64,000 nt of DNA from NCBI RefSeq assembly GCF_000661915.1, contig NZ_CP007509.1, positions 1,984,001 to 2,048,000 of the forward strand. The letters run 5' to 3'. The stretch comes from Stutzerimonas decontaminans. GTDB taxonomy: Bacteria > Pseudomonadota > Gammaproteobacteria > Pseudomonadales > Pseudomonadaceae. Numbering within the stretch: the stretch's first letter is position 1; every line of letters begins with the position of its first letter. Of this stretch, positions 29,063 to 38,528 are shown one piece after another. The notes beneath the pieces were generated by a model. The model made no database searches. It was not told where the DNA came from and saw nothing but the letters and a program-made list of their open reading frames with translations. The position numbers and the translations under genes are program-made.

Positions 29063-29078
29063 CTGACATGAATGTAAT
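29063..29078 (+). promoter_or_regulatory. CopR box of the cusCBA operon
   Basis: CTGACATGAATGTAAT matches CTGACA-N5-GTAAT exactly, about 130 bases before the small ORF that precedes cusC. The rest of 28885-29210 shows no gene. Confidence 0.65.
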
Positions 29079-29210
29079 GCTGAGGTCATCTACCCGACAG
29101 GCCTGATCTGCAATAAAGCCAAACAATAAATTATGAACTATTCGAGGCTCGATCATGAACGGGTCCATGCATTCCCCTTGTGCCGACATTTGCGTGCTTC
29201 GGAGCTAAAC

Positions 29211-29366
29211 ATGATGAATGTCTTGAACAAATACCGTGCCTGGTTGGCATACCTGTTTCCGCTCCCCGCTCAGGACTGGCGTGGTGCCGTAGCCGAAGTA
29301 CGCGAAGACTCTAATTGTCGTTGCTGCAATCAAAGGGGCCGGCACAGCAGCAAGGGGATTCTATGA
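29211..29366 (+). CDS. Small ORF coupled to cusC
   Basis: A 51-residue frame begins MMNVLNKYRAWLAYLFPLP after GGAG and ends with a Cys/Arg-rich part (NCRCCNQRGR). Its stop overlaps the cusC start as ATGA, the same coupling used between cusC and cusB. The position directly behind the CopR box supports translation. It could be a leader peptide or a small membrane-associated protein with a CRCC metal site. It was not recognised as a known family, and a non-coding explanation remains possible. Confidence 0.45.
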   Translation: MMNVLNKYRAWLAYLFPLPAQDWRGAVAEVREDSNCRCCNQRGRHSSKGIL

Positions 29367-30649
29367 ACTGGATCGTTCAGCCGCTGCCCTGTCGCAGTTG
29401 GGGGCTGCTAGCACCCGTCATCCTAGGCCTTGCTCTGAGCAGCGGCGCGCAGGCCTCGCCAGGGTCAGCCGAGCTCGGCGCCTCGTTGCCTCCGCTGCTA
29501 GACCTGCTCGAACGGCAGAGCCCAGAGCTGCGGGCCGTCGGGCATGAGAGGCAGGCTGCCTGGGAGCGGCCCGATGTAGCCGGTGCGCTCCCGGATCCGA
29601 TGCTCACTTTCGAGGAAATGGGCATCGCCCGCGACGACCCGACCCTATCGCCCAGCGGCGTCGGCAGCACACGCTACGCGTTCCGTCAGACATTCCCTAT
29701 TGGCGGCAAGCGAGGGCTTGCCCGCGAGATCGCAGAGGCGGGTGCCGAGCAGGCGGTGGCCCGGGAGCGCCTGAGTCGAGTCGAGCTCAGGAGTCTCGTC
29801 AAGCTTGCCTTCAACGAATATCAATACGCCCACGCGGCCATCCAGGTCACCGAGGAACTGCAGGCTCTGGTGGATGAGCTTGAGAGCATTGCCCAGGCTC
29901 GCTACCGAGTGGGGCTTGTGCCGCAACAGGACGTGATCAAGGCTCAGACAGAGCACACCAGTCTGCAGAGCGAGCTGTTGACTCTGGAGCGTGACCGGCG
30001 CGGCGCGGCGGCGCGGCTGAACGGCATCTTAGCTCGCCCAGCGAACTCGCCGCTGGCGGAGCCCGCCGGTTGGCCTGCTCTGCCTGCATCGGTGCCGACC
30101 TTGGCTGAGCTGCAGGCGCGTATCTTCGGTGGCAATCCTCAATTGGCTGAGCTCAGTGCACGAGTTCAAGAGGCCCAGCGTGCCGAGGCGCTTGCCAGCC
30201 GAAACTGGATTCCGGATATCACCGTCGGCACTGCCGTCGTCCAGACGGGCAACCGGGCCGAAGAGTTCGAGTTGATGGTGGAGATGAACATCCCGCTGTG
30301 GGGCAAACGCCGCAACGCAGAGCAGCGCGAGGCCGTTTCCTTGCGCTACGCCGCCGAGGCTCGACGCGAGGCAGTCAGCAGCCGTCTCGCGGGCAGCGTA
30401 GGTGAAGCGTGGTCGGCGTTGGAGACAGCCTTTCGACAGCACGAACTGACCGACAGAACGCTCCTGCCGCAGGCGGAGCTCACCTATCAATCGGCGCTCG
30501 CCAGCTATCAGACCGGCAACGTCGACTTCGCGACCTTGCTCGATGCCCAGCGACAGATTCGCCAGCTGCGGCTGTCGCTGCTCTCGCTGGCACTGGAGCA
30601 ACGAGTGCAAGTGGTGGAATTGGAACGTCTTGTCGGAGCAGAACTATGA
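29363..30649 (+). CDS. cusC: TolC-family outer-membrane channel of a copper/silver RND pump
   Basis: The 428-residue product has a signal peptide (ending GAQAS) and two TolC/OEP repeats of long coiled-coil helices with strand-forming segments, e.g. AEQAVARERLSRVELRSLV and AQARYRVGLVPQQDVIKAQ. It forms the outer-membrane exit duct of the CusCBA tripartite pump. The ATG overlaps the preceding small ORF stop, and its own stop overlaps the cusB ATG (ATGA). Compared with E. coli CusC it is closer to CzcC-type channels of Pseudomonas heavy-metal pumps. Confidence 0.88.
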   Translation: MNWIVQPLPCRSWGLLAPVILGLALSSGAQASPGSAELGASLPPLLDLLERQSPELRAVGHERQAAWERPDVAGALPDPMLTFEEMGIARDDPTLSPSGVGSTRYAFRQTFPIGGKRGLAREIAEAGAEQAVARERLSRVELRSLVKLAFNEYQYAHAAIQVTEELQALVDELESIAQARYRVGLVPQQDVIKAQTEHTSLQSELLTLERDRRGAAARLNGILARPANSPLAEPAGWPALPASVPTLAELQARIFGGNPQLAELSARVQEAQRAEALASRNWIPDITVGTAVVQTGNRAEEFELMVEMNIPLWGKRRNAEQREAVSLRYAAEARREAVSSRLAGSVGEAWSALETAFRQHELTDRTLLPQAELTYQSALASYQTGNVDFATLLDAQRQIRQLRLSLLSLALEQRVQVVELERLVGAEL

Positions 30650-32277
30650 AACGCAGCATGATTTTCGGCGCAGGCACGCTTGCCCTCGTTGCGGCAATCG
30701 CCGGCTTCGGTGGCGGCTACATGGCAGCGCAGAAGACAAGTTCCTCGGAGGCGGCTGGCAGCACTGCCCCACAAGAGCGCAAGGTTCTCTACTACCGCAA
30801 CCCCATGGGCCTGCCCGATACCTCGCCAGTGCCCAAGAAGGATCCGATGGGGATGGACTACATCCCGGTCTACGCCGACAAGGCGCATGCTGCCGCGCAG
30901 GGCGAGCGCAAGATCCGTTACTACCGCAATCCCATGGGTCTGCCGGACACCTCCCCGGTGCCGAAGAAGGACTCCATGGGTATGGACTACATCCCCGTTT
31001 ATGAGGGTGATGAATCGGGTAACACCGTTGTCATCAGCCCTGAGAAGGTGCAGTTGCTGGGTGTACTGTCTTCGCCAGTCGAGCGCCGCGTGCTCACCCG
31101 TACAGTGCGCGCCGTCGGTACGGTGCAGGTCGACGAGCGTGGCCAATACACCTTGGCGCCCAAGTTCGAGGGCTGGATCGAAAGGCTCCACGTCAACACG
31201 ACCGGTGAGCCGGTTCGCAAAGGCCAGCCACTTATGGAGGTCTACAGCCCCGAGCTGGTGTCGGCGCAGCAGGAGTTCCTGATCGCCAATGCCGGACGGC
31301 AAAGCCTTGCCGGTGGCAGCGCGGTCGCGCGGAAGGGGCTCGCCTCGCTCTCCGATTCTGCTCTAGAGCGGCTACGCAACTGGGATATCGGAGAAGCACA
31401 GCTTGAGCGGCTGCGCCGTACCGGCAAGGCCACTCGCACTCTGACGATCGCCGCGCCTGTGAGCGGCGTGGTGCTGGAGAAGCCCTCGGTGGAAGGTATG
31501 CGCTTTCAGCCAGGGGATATTCTTTATCGAATTGCTGACCTCGATACCGTCTGGCTCATCGCTGAGGTTTTCGAGCAGGATCTGGCGCTGGTTCGGCCTG
31601 GGCAGGAGGCGCAGCTCTCGGTCAGCGCCTATCCCGATAGGACCTTCCAGGGTGAGGTGATCTTCATCTATCCCGGCCTGTCGCCGGAGACTCGTACCGC
31701 CAAGGTTCGTATCGAGCTGCCCAATCCCGACGGCCTGCTCAAGCCGGCCATGTTCGGTACCGCCCACCTCGCAGCAGGTGAACAGGTGCCTGTGCTCGCC
31801 GTGCCCGACTCAGCGGTGATCGACAGCGGTACTCGTCGGATTGCACTGGTTGCCCTGGGCGAAGGTCGCTTTGAGCCGCGCGAACTGCGCACAGGCAGGC
31901 GTGCCGACGGCTACCTCGAAGTGCTGGAAGGGTTGAGGGAGGGCGAGTCAGTGGTCACACGCGCCAACTTCCTGATCGATGCCGAGAGCAACCTCAAGGC
32001 AGCGCTGAGCGGCATGAGCGCGAAGCCGGCTGCGCAGGCGGCTGCACAGGCGGCTCTGGCGACGGATACCCATGCTCATGGCGATACTGTCGCGCCAGGC
32101 GATGCCGACGCACATGATCGTCATGCTGGACACGACGCTCACAGTGATAGCGGCAGTTACGAAAAAAACGAGCGTACGCCGGATGTGGATGCGGGCTACG
32201 GTAGTCGCGCTGAGTCTGAGACTCACTCCGGTCATGTGATGCCGGACGGCAGCGGCCATTCCCATGGAGGGCATTGA
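30646..32277 (+). CDS. cusB: RND periplasmic adaptor with two metal-binding domains and a His-rich tail
   Basis: The 543-residue product has an N-terminal membrane anchor and then two tandem copies of the heavy-metal-binding domain (YYRNPMGLPDTSPVPKKD, near residues 48 and 92, each ending MGMDYIPVY). The adaptor core follows with barrel-sandwich and beta-barrel parts. It ends with about 70 residues rich in His and Asp (HAHGD, DRHAGHDAH, SGHSHGGH). CusB links CusA to CusC and passes Cu(I)/Ag(I) to the pump. Most CusB proteins have one such domain or none, so the doubling and the tail suggest high periplasmic loading. Confidence 0.9.
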   Translation: MKRSMIFGAGTLALVAAIAGFGGGYMAAQKTSSSEAAGSTAPQERKVLYYRNPMGLPDTSPVPKKDPMGMDYIPVYADKAHAAAQGERKIRYYRNPMGLPDTSPVPKKDSMGMDYIPVYEGDESGNTVVISPEKVQLLGVLSSPVERRVLTRTVRAVGTVQVDERGQYTLAPKFEGWIERLHVNTTGEPVRKGQPLMEVYSPELVSAQQEFLIANAGRQSLAGGSAVARKGLASLSDSALERLRNWDIGEAQLERLRRTGKATRTLTIAAPVSGVVLEKPSVEGMRFQPGDILYRIADLDTVWLIAEVFEQDLALVRPGQEAQLSVSAYPDRTFQGEVIFIYPGLSPETRTAKVRIELPNPDGLLKPAMFGTAHLAAGEQVPVLAVPDSAVIDSGTRRIALVALGEGRFEPRELRTGRRADGYLEVLEGLREGESVVTRANFLIDAESNLKAALSGMSAKPAAQAAAQAALATDTHAHGDTVAPGDADAHDRHAGHDAHSDSGSYEKNERTPDVDAGYGSRAESETHSGHVMPDGSGHSHGGH

Positions 32278-32279
32278 GC

Positions 32280-35200
32280 ATGCTTGCCAAAATCATTGAA
32301 TGGTCGGTGCGCAACGTCTTCCTTGTTTTGCTCGCCACGCTGATCATTATCGGCGCCGGCATCTACGCGGTAATCAAAACCCCACTGGACGCACTGCCGG
32401 ACCTGTCCGACGTGCAGGTGATTGTCTACACCGAATATCCTGGGCAGGCCCCGCAGGTGGTAGAGGATCAGGTGACCTATCCGCTAACCACAGCGCTGCT
32501 ATCGGTGCCCAACTCCAAGGTGGTGCGAGGCTTCTCATTCTTCGGTGCCTCCTTCGTCTATGTGATCTTCGAGGACGGCACCGATATCTACTGGGCCCGC
32601 TCGCGGGTTTTGGAGTACCTCAACTTCGCTTCGAAGAGCCTGCCAGCCGGGGTGACACCCGCGTTAGGGCCAGATGCCACCGGTGTGGGCTGGGTCTACC
32701 AATACGCCCTGACCAGCACGCGTCATACCCTTGCTGAGCTGCGCACCCTGCAAGATTGGTTCGTACGCTATCAGCTCACCAAGGCCGAGGGCATATCCGA
32801 GATTGCAAGCATCGGCGGCTTTGTCCAGCAGTATCAGGTCACCGTTGACCCGCAAAAGCTGCAAGCCTACGACATCCCGTTGAGCCGGATATCTGAAGTC
32901 ATCCGTACCAGCAATGCCGACGTCGGTGGCCGCATCGTAGAGATGAGCGAGACCGAGTACATGGTGCGCGGTCGCGGCTACCTGCGCGGTGCAGAGGACA
33001 TCGAGAAACTGGTGCTGAAAGCTTCACGCGGAATTCCGGTTCTGCTGCGTGATGTAGCTCGCGTCGAACTCGGCCCGGACGAGCGACGTGGCGTCGTTGA
33101 GCTCGATGGAGAGGGGGAGGTGGTCGGCGGCATCGCCGTTGCCCGCTACGGCGAGAATGCTATGTCCGTGATCGACAATCTTGAGGCCAAAATAGAGGAG
33201 ATCCGTCCCGGCCTGCCGGAAGGAGTGAATATCGAGACGGTGTACGACCGCTCGGATCTTATCCAGCGCGCTGTCGACAATCTCAAGTTCACCCTTCTTG
33301 AGGAGTCGATCATCGTTGCGCTGGTGTGCATTGTTTTTCTTCTGCACGTGCGCAGTGCGCTGGTGGCCATCCTCATGCTGCCGATTGGCATCCTGATGTC
33401 TTTCATCGTCATGCGTTGGCTTGGGCTCAACTCCAACATTATGAGTTTGGGCGGCATCGCGATCGCCATCGGCGCGATGGTGGACGCCGCTATTGTGATG
33501 ATCGAGAACGCCCACAAGCACCTGGAGCGAGCGCCGCCGGAGAAGCCACGTGTTCAGATCATAATCGAGGCCTGTCGGGAGGTAGGCCCGGCGCTGTTCT
33601 TCTCGCTGCTGATCATCACCGTCTCCTTCCTGCCAGTGTTCACGCTGGAGTCGCAGGAGGGGAGGATGTTCTCGCCGCTGGCGTTCACCAAGACCTTCGC
33701 TATGGGTGCGGCGGCGCTGCTATCAGTGACCCTGGTGCCGGTGCTGATGCTGCTGTTCGTGCGTGGGCGGATAATCCCCGAGTACAAGAACCCGGTGAAC
33801 CGCTTTCTGATCTGGGTCTACCGCCCGATCATCCAAGGTGTGCTGCGTTGGAAGGTAATCACCATCTTTGTGGCGCTGGTGGTTTTGGTCGTTAGCATTT
33901 TGCCGGCGCGGCAGCTCGGTAGCGAGTTCATGCCGCGACTCAACGAGGGCACGCTGCTGTATATGCCAGCCTCGCTTCCTGGCATGTCTATTACCAAGGC
34001 CGCTGAGCTCATGCAAACGCAGGACCGGATCATCAAGAGCTTCCCAGAGGTGGCCTCGGTGTTTGGCAAGGCGGGCCGCGCAGCCACGGCCACCGACCCG
34101 GCACCGGTGGAGATGTTCGAGACCGTGGTTAACCTCAAGCCGGAGAAAGAGTGGCGGCCAGGGATGACGGTGGACAAGCTCATCGCCGAGATGAACGAGG
34201 CGCTGAAATTTCCCGGCGTGGCCAACAGCTGGACTATGCCCATTCAAGGGCGCCTGGATATGCTCTCCACCGGCATCCGAACGCCCATTGGCATCAAGGT
34301 ATTCGGCATGGATCTCGCGGGAATCGAGCGGCTGGCAACGCAGATTGAAGCAGTGGTGCAGGCGGTGCCCGGCACAACCAGCGCGTTTGCCGAGCGCATA
34401 ACAGGCGGCTTCTACCTCGACATCACGCCTGATTACGACGCCCTGGCCCGCTACGGCCTTACGGTGGGAGAGGTGCAGGTGGTGATCGGCACCGCTCTCG
34501 GCGGAGAGCTTGTGACCACCACTGTCGAAGGGCGGGAACGGTTCGGCGTTAATGTGCGCTACCCGCGCGAGCTGCGCTCCGATCCGCAGCGGATTGCTAC
34601 CGAGGTGCTAGTGCCAACGCCGAGCGGTGCACACATACCGCTCGGTCAGCTCACCGCGATCAGCATCAGTAAGGGTGCCCCAAGCATTCGTACCGAGAAT
34701 GCGTTGCTATCGGCGTACATCTATGTGGACATTCGAGACCGGGATATCGGCAGCTACGTGCGCGAGGCGCAGCAGGCTGTACAGGAGCAGGTGAGCTTTC
34801 CGCCCGGTTACTACGTCACCTGGAGTGGCCAGTTCGAGTACATGGAAAGGGCTGCCGAGCGGCTGAAGATCGTGGTGCCGTTGACGCTGGTGGTGATCTT
34901 CCTGCTGTTGTACCTGAACTTCCGCCGGCTTACCGAGACGCTGATCGTCATGCTCTCAGTGCCATTTTCGTTGGTAGGCGGCGTTTGGCTGATGTGGGCG
35001 CTGGGCTACAACTTCTCTGTTGCAGTAGCGGTGGGCTTTATCGCACTGGCTGGCGTAGCCGCCGAGACCGGCGTGATCATGCTGATCTACCTCGACCACG
35101 CGCTCGATGAGCGCCGAGCCGAGCGGGAGGCTGCCGGTGAGAAGTTGACAGTGGATGACCTCTACCAGGCGGTGATGACTGGCGCGGTGGATCGAGTGCG

Positions 35201-35402
35201 GCCGAAGATAATGACTGTGGTTGCCATCATGGCCGGTCTGCTGCCGATCATGTGGGGCACCGGTACAGGATCGGAGGTAATGAGGCGCATCGCCGCGCCG
35301 ATGGTGGGCGGGATGGTTTCTTCGACGATTCTTACGCTGATCGTCATTCCAGCGATCTACACGCTGGTGAAACAGCGTGGTCTGGCCCGTTCGGCTCGCT
35401 AA
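32280..35402 (+). CDS. cusA: CusA-type heavy-metal RND efflux pump
   Basis: The 1040-residue product has the RND layout of 12 helices with two large periplasmic loops. The helix-4 motif GAMVDAAIVMIENAHKHLE is the form associated with monovalent Cu(I)/Ag(I) pumps rather than zinc/cobalt CzcA. Other landmarks are SRVLEYLNFA, IPLGQLTAI and AGVAAETGVIMLIYLD. It uses proton-motive force to expel copper or silver through CusC. The ATG at 32280 lies two bases after the cusB stop; a TTG at 32274 would overlap it. It is the last gene of the island before the right-hand direct repeat. Confidence 0.92.
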   Translation: MLAKIIEWSVRNVFLVLLATLIIIGAGIYAVIKTPLDALPDLSDVQVIVYTEYPGQAPQVVEDQVTYPLTTALLSVPNSKVVRGFSFFGASFVYVIFEDGTDIYWARSRVLEYLNFASKSLPAGVTPALGPDATGVGWVYQYALTSTRHTLAELRTLQDWFVRYQLTKAEGISEIASIGGFVQQYQVTVDPQKLQAYDIPLSRISEVIRTSNADVGGRIVEMSETEYMVRGRGYLRGAEDIEKLVLKASRGIPVLLRDVARVELGPDERRGVVELDGEGEVVGGIAVARYGENAMSVIDNLEAKIEEIRPGLPEGVNIETVYDRSDLIQRAVDNLKFTLLEESIIVALVCIVFLLHVRSALVAILMLPIGILMSFIVMRWLGLNSNIMSLGGIAIAIGAMVDAAIVMIENAHKHLERAPPEKPRVQIIIEACREVGPALFFSLLIITVSFLPVFTLESQEGRMFSPLAFTKTFAMGAAALLSVTLVPVLMLLFVRGRIIPEYKNPVNRFLIWVYRPIIQGVLRWKVITIFVALVVLVVSILPARQLGSEFMPRLNEGTLLYMPASLPGMSITKAAELMQTQDRIIKSFPEVASVFGKAGRAATATDPAPVEMFETVVNLKPEKEWRPGMTVDKLIAEMNEALKFPGVANSWTMPIQGRLDMLSTGIRTPIGIKVFGMDLAGIERLATQIEAVVQAVPGTTSAFAERITGGFYLDITPDYDALARYGLTVGEVQVVIGTALGGELVTTTVEGRERFGVNVRYPRELRSDPQRIATEVLVPTPSGAHIPLGQLTAISISKGAPSIRTENALLSAYIYVDIRDRDIGSYVREAQQAVQEQVSFPPGYYVTWSGQFEYMERAAERLKIVVPLTLVVIFLLLYLNFRRLTETLIVMLSVPFSLVGGVWLMWALGYNFSVAVAVGFIALAGVAAETGVIMLIYLDHALDERRAEREAAGEKLTVDDLYQAVMTGAVDRVRPKIMTVVAIMAGLLPIMWGTGTGSEVMRRIAAPMVGGMVSSTILTLIVIPAIYTLVKQRGLARSAR

Positions 35403-35477
35403 ATGATGCAGCGGATTCGGGCACCTAGGTGCTCGAATTCGCCCGCCAGAGACCAGAAGGGAGAGCACTATTCGGCC

Positions 35478-35689
35478 ATCGGCCCGGTCGTGTTCGACCA
35501 TACCTCGTTGTCCATCGATGTGGATCGCGACCTGCGGCTGGTCTATTACGCCGCCAGGGAAGGGCAGGCGCAGAGTCGCGCGTTCGAGCAGTGGCTCCAG
35601 GCCGAGCGGGAGCAGGCGGCACGCGATGCCGACGTCCTCAACTGATGGCGGGACCGCGTGAGCGACCGATCTGCCAGGTGACATGGGCG
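35478..35689. repeat. Direct repeat copy 2, right border of the copper island
   Basis: Gap-free match to 15375-15586 (about 94% over the first 199 bases by eye). Here the relaxase end is intact and the XRE regulator survives only as its last ~56 codons. An open frame from 35403 joins junction DNA to this tail and is not a real gene. Confidence 0.85.
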
Positions 35690-37578
35690 CCCTGGACCCT
35701 TGCCGTCAGCCGTTGCCCCAGCCTGGGTTCGATCACGGGCCTCCAGGGCACCAGGCTGAATCCCAGGCCGTCGTCGAGCAGGGCATAGCGCCCGCTGGCC
35801 AGCTCGATGCGGCGACGATAGATGCCGCTGGCGGGCTTGCCGTCGACCAGCGGGCGGTGCTGCAGGCCCGTCCGGGCCTCGATGTCGCGGGCCGTGGCCG
35901 CCAGTTCCCGCTCGCGCAAGGTGGCCAGCAGGTTGCGGGCGAACAGCGTGCGTGCCCCTCGGCGCTCCGCCAGGCGTTGTTCCACCAGCCAGTCCGTGCG
36001 CCGATGCAGAGCGGCCCGGACCTCGGCCCCGAACCCCCGGTCACTGATGGCCTGGCCACCGGCAATCAGCTGCGTGTCCAGCCAGGTGGCCCCGTTGGCG
36101 CCGATCTGCCGTTCGATCGACAGCGGGCTGCGCACCGCGACCGACAGGCCGCCTGTGCGTCGGGCATCGTACTGTTGCCCCCGTTCGACCAGGTCGGCGG
36201 GGACGCGCCATGGACCCTCACCCGTTCGCTCGACGATACCCGCCCGACGCAAGGCTTCCAGCCGTCGCTCATGGGCGTTCAGCAGGCCCTGGGACTCACC
36301 GCTCAATCCATCCTCTCGAGCCAGGAGCGTCCGATGGTGCTCGCGGTGATAGAGCCCCTCTACCGCGAGCGAGACGACTCGTCGGTCCACCGCGCTCGGC
36401 GCTTGCGAGGCCCGCGCCTCGATCACGGCATCCGTTGGGTAGTCGGCCGGATCGGCACCGGCCGGTAGGCGCAGGTGATGGGCCTTGCCGTCGACGCCGT
36501 CGATCACCAGATAGACCCGGTCATGCGCCTCGCCGGCCAGGCCCTTGGCAGCCAGCCGGCCCACCACGACCTGATCGGAGCCGGGCTCGAGGATGCTGAG
36601 CTCTCGCTGCATGCCGGACATGGCGCGCTGCATCGTCCGCACGATGTCGCCCCGTTCGCCCATGGCACGCAGTGTCCGCTCGGCGCGATCGTCGATATGC
36701 CAGTGCCCGGGTCGCAGCTCCCGCGCCAGGCCAAGCCGCTGCAGATTCTGCAGCCGACCGATCAGCGGCTGGCGACGGGGATGCTGGGCGAGCCTTTGCA
36801 ACCGTATCCCATCGGCCTGACGCTGACGCAGCAGCTCGCGGTCAAGGCCGGTCCATCGATCCTGCCCGACCTCGCGCTGCAGTCCCTGTCGGATCTCCCG
36901 TTCGGTACGCGGCCCCAGCCATTCGGTGGCCAGCTCGCAGGCCCGGTGGCGCATGCCCTGCGCGATATAGTCGCGTGCGATGATCAGGTCCCGCCCGGTT
37001 TCGTCCTTTCCACGCAGGACGACGTGGGTATGGGGGTTGTCGGTGTTCCAGTGGTCCACGGCCACCCAGTCCAGGCGCGTGCCCAGGTCGCCGGCCACGC
37101 GTTCCATCAGGTGCCGGGTGAAGGTGCGCAGCTCCTCCAGCGAGCCGGCGTCCTCTGGGGACACGATGAGGCGGAACTGGTGGCGATCCTCCCGGCCCCG
37201 GGCCTCGAATGCCTCGAGATCGGCGCGATCCGTCATCGGATCGTATGCCTGGCCGGGTTCGCCCTCGCGTCCGACGCCCTCGCGCTCGATGTAGCGAAGG
37301 TGCGTCGAGACCGACCGCCTGCCGGCCTGACGCAGGTTCACCAGCCGGGTCTTGATCGTCACCCGGCGACTGCGTGGCGAGCGGCCGGCGACGAATCGCG
37401 CGGCGACATGGCCGCGGCCGAGGCCGGCGCCGGGTCGGTACGCGCCTGGGCGCCGACGGCCACCGGCCTTGCCGGCCTGGCGCAGGACCTGCGTCACCAG
37501 TGATTGGCCGCGGTGTCCGGGTGGCCCCGCCTCGGGCTGAAACCGCTCCTCGAGCGACCGATCTCGCGTGTCATTCAT
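35638..37578 (-). CDS. Conjugative relaxase, VirD2/TraI type with DUF3363 domain
   Basis: The 646-residue product has a basic N-terminus (GRGHVAARFV, TIKTRLVNL) and the relaxase core. The core includes THLRYIEREGVG with the likely nicking tyrosine and the metal-binding histidine triad in VDHWNTDNPHTHVVLRG (residues ~180-195). The DUF3363 region follows to the end. Relaxases of this kind nick oriT and pilot the strand in Tn4371-type ICEs (TraR) and MOBP plasmids. The start is set at MNDTRDRS after GGGAGCGC; the frame is open further upstream. The next expected genes (traG, trb) are missing downstream. Confidence 0.88.
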   Translation of the reverse strand: MNDTRDRSLEERFQPEAGPPGHRGQSLVTQVLRQAGKAGGRRRPGAYRPGAGLGRGHVAARFVAGRSPRSRRVTIKTRLVNLRQAGRRSVSTHLRYIEREGVGREGEPGQAYDPMTDRADLEAFEARGREDRHQFRLIVSPEDAGSLEELRTFTRHLMERVAGDLGTRLDWVAVDHWNTDNPHTHVVLRGKDETGRDLIIARDYIAQGMRHRACELATEWLGPRTEREIRQGLQREVGQDRWTGLDRELLRQRQADGIRLQRLAQHPRRQPLIGRLQNLQRLGLARELRPGHWHIDDRAERTLRAMGERGDIVRTMQRAMSGMQRELSILEPGSDQVVVGRLAAKGLAGEAHDRVYLVIDGVDGKAHHLRLPAGADPADYPTDAVIEARASQAPSAVDRRVVSLAVEGLYHREHHRTLLAREDGLSGESQGLLNAHERRLEALRRAGIVERTGEGPWRVPADLVERGQQYDARRTGGLSVAVRSPLSIERQIGANGATWLDTQLIAGGQAISDRGFGAEVRAALHRRTDWLVEQRLAERRGARTLFARNLLATLRERELAATARDIEARTGLQHRPLVDGKPASGIYRRRIELASGRYALLDDGLGFSLVPWRPVIEPRLGQRLTARVQGAHVTWQIGRSRGPAIS

Positions 37579-37782
37579 GTTGCGCTCCCGTGTCGGCGCA
37601 GTAGCGCGTGGTGCACCCGGGCGTATCACGGGCGGCGCGCCTTTTGACATGATCCCGGCACGTATCGTGGCGCAGCCGTGCCGCTCCCACCCCCACGTGC
37701 AGACTGGCTCCAGGCGTCACTCGTGCCGCCTCCTTTTATCTTGCCCTCCGCTTTTCATGCCTCTCAGCTCCGCCATTCGCCA

Positions 37783-38289
37783 CTAATCGGCAAACAAACG
37801 ATGTGCCGTGCCCAGCACGGTATGCGTGCTGACGGGACCGAAATAGCGGCTGTCGAACGAGTCGTCATGGCGCGGGGAAAGCAGCAGGAGTTCGTCATCC
37901 ACCAGAGGGCGGCATCCTCGCCACTGCGGCATGGGGCGGCCGCGGCGGTCGTATGCACGCGCCTCTACTGCCGTAGCGCCGTCCACCAGTAGACGCGAGC
38001 CGATCGCACAGGCGCGCTGTGGCGGCGCTGCGAAAACCGGCTTGAGCATCGGTATCTCAATCGGAAGGTATCCACGGCGAGATGCAAGCTGGGCCGCGTC
38101 GCTTGGCAGGCGTACCAGGACCAGGTCCCCGACCTTTGGCAGCGCGTCCGGGTCGATGCGGTACCAGCCGGGTGGCACGCTGTCCGAAGCGTTGTAGACG
38201 ACCCTCACCGGTAGCTCGAACAGGCCCGACGACGCCACCCATGCAGTGCCCACGATCGCCAGCAGGAGGACTGCCTTGCGGTGCCTCAT
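37783..38289 (-). CDS. traF: TraF-like S26 signal peptidase of conjugation
   Basis: The 168-residue product has an N-terminal membrane segment (KAVLLLAIVGTAWVASSGLF) and the S26C pattern: catalytic Ser in YNASDSVPPGWYRID, then the lysine region ASRRGYLPIEIPMLKPVFA. TraF of RP4 and Tn4371 processes and cyclises the TrbC pilin. Its ATG overlaps the stop of the ribbon-helix-helix gene (ATGA), and the relaxase follows after 204 bases. No pilin gene is present in the window, so its substrate must lie elsewhere or be lost. Confidence 0.85.
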   Translation of the reverse strand: MRHRKAVLLLAIVGTAWVASSGLFELPVRVVYNASDSVPPGWYRIDPDALPKVGDLVLVRLPSDAAQLASRRGYLPIEIPMLKPVFAAPPQRACAIGSRLLVDGATAVEARAYDRRGRPMPQWRGCRPLVDDELLLLSPRHDDSFDSRYFGPVSTHTVLGTAHRLFAD

Positions 38290-38528
38290 GCCTCGCGCTC
38301 CGGAAAACGCGCCTCGAGCAACTCGCGCAGCATCTGGGCCACCGTAATGCCTTCCTGAAACGCGGCCACCTTGATTCGAGCCCGCAGGTCGGGGGTGATG
38401 TCGAGCGTAAGGCGCGCCGTGTAAATGCTGCCCTTTGCAGGGAGCTGTACCGACGCTTGACGGATCCATGCCCGGGCCTGGGCATCGGCCATGGGCCGCG
38501 CGCCTATGTCGACGCGCTTCGCGCTCAT
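38286..38528 (-). CDS. Small ribbon-helix-helix-like partition protein
   Basis: The 80-residue product has a C-terminal half that looks like a ribbon-helix-helix domain (TARLTLDITPDLRARIKVAAFQEGITVAQMLRELLE, quoted as its first 20 residues TARLTLDITPDLRARIKVAA). Its start and stop both overlap neighbours (ATGA with parA upstream and with traF downstream). In Tn4371-like elements a small DNA-binding protein sits exactly here, between parA and traF, and probably acts as the ParB/centromere-binding partner of ParA. The start at MSAKRVDI was chosen for the overlap. Confidence 0.7.
   Translation of the reverse strand: MSAKRVDIGARPMADAQARAWIRQASVQLPAKGSIYTARLTLDITPDLRARIKVAAFQEGITVAQMLRELLEARFPEREA

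Noticed and set aside
35403..35645. 80-codon plus-strand frame after cusA
   Set aside because: It joins junction DNA to the copied tail of the XRE regulator; it is explained by the direct repeat, not by a gene.
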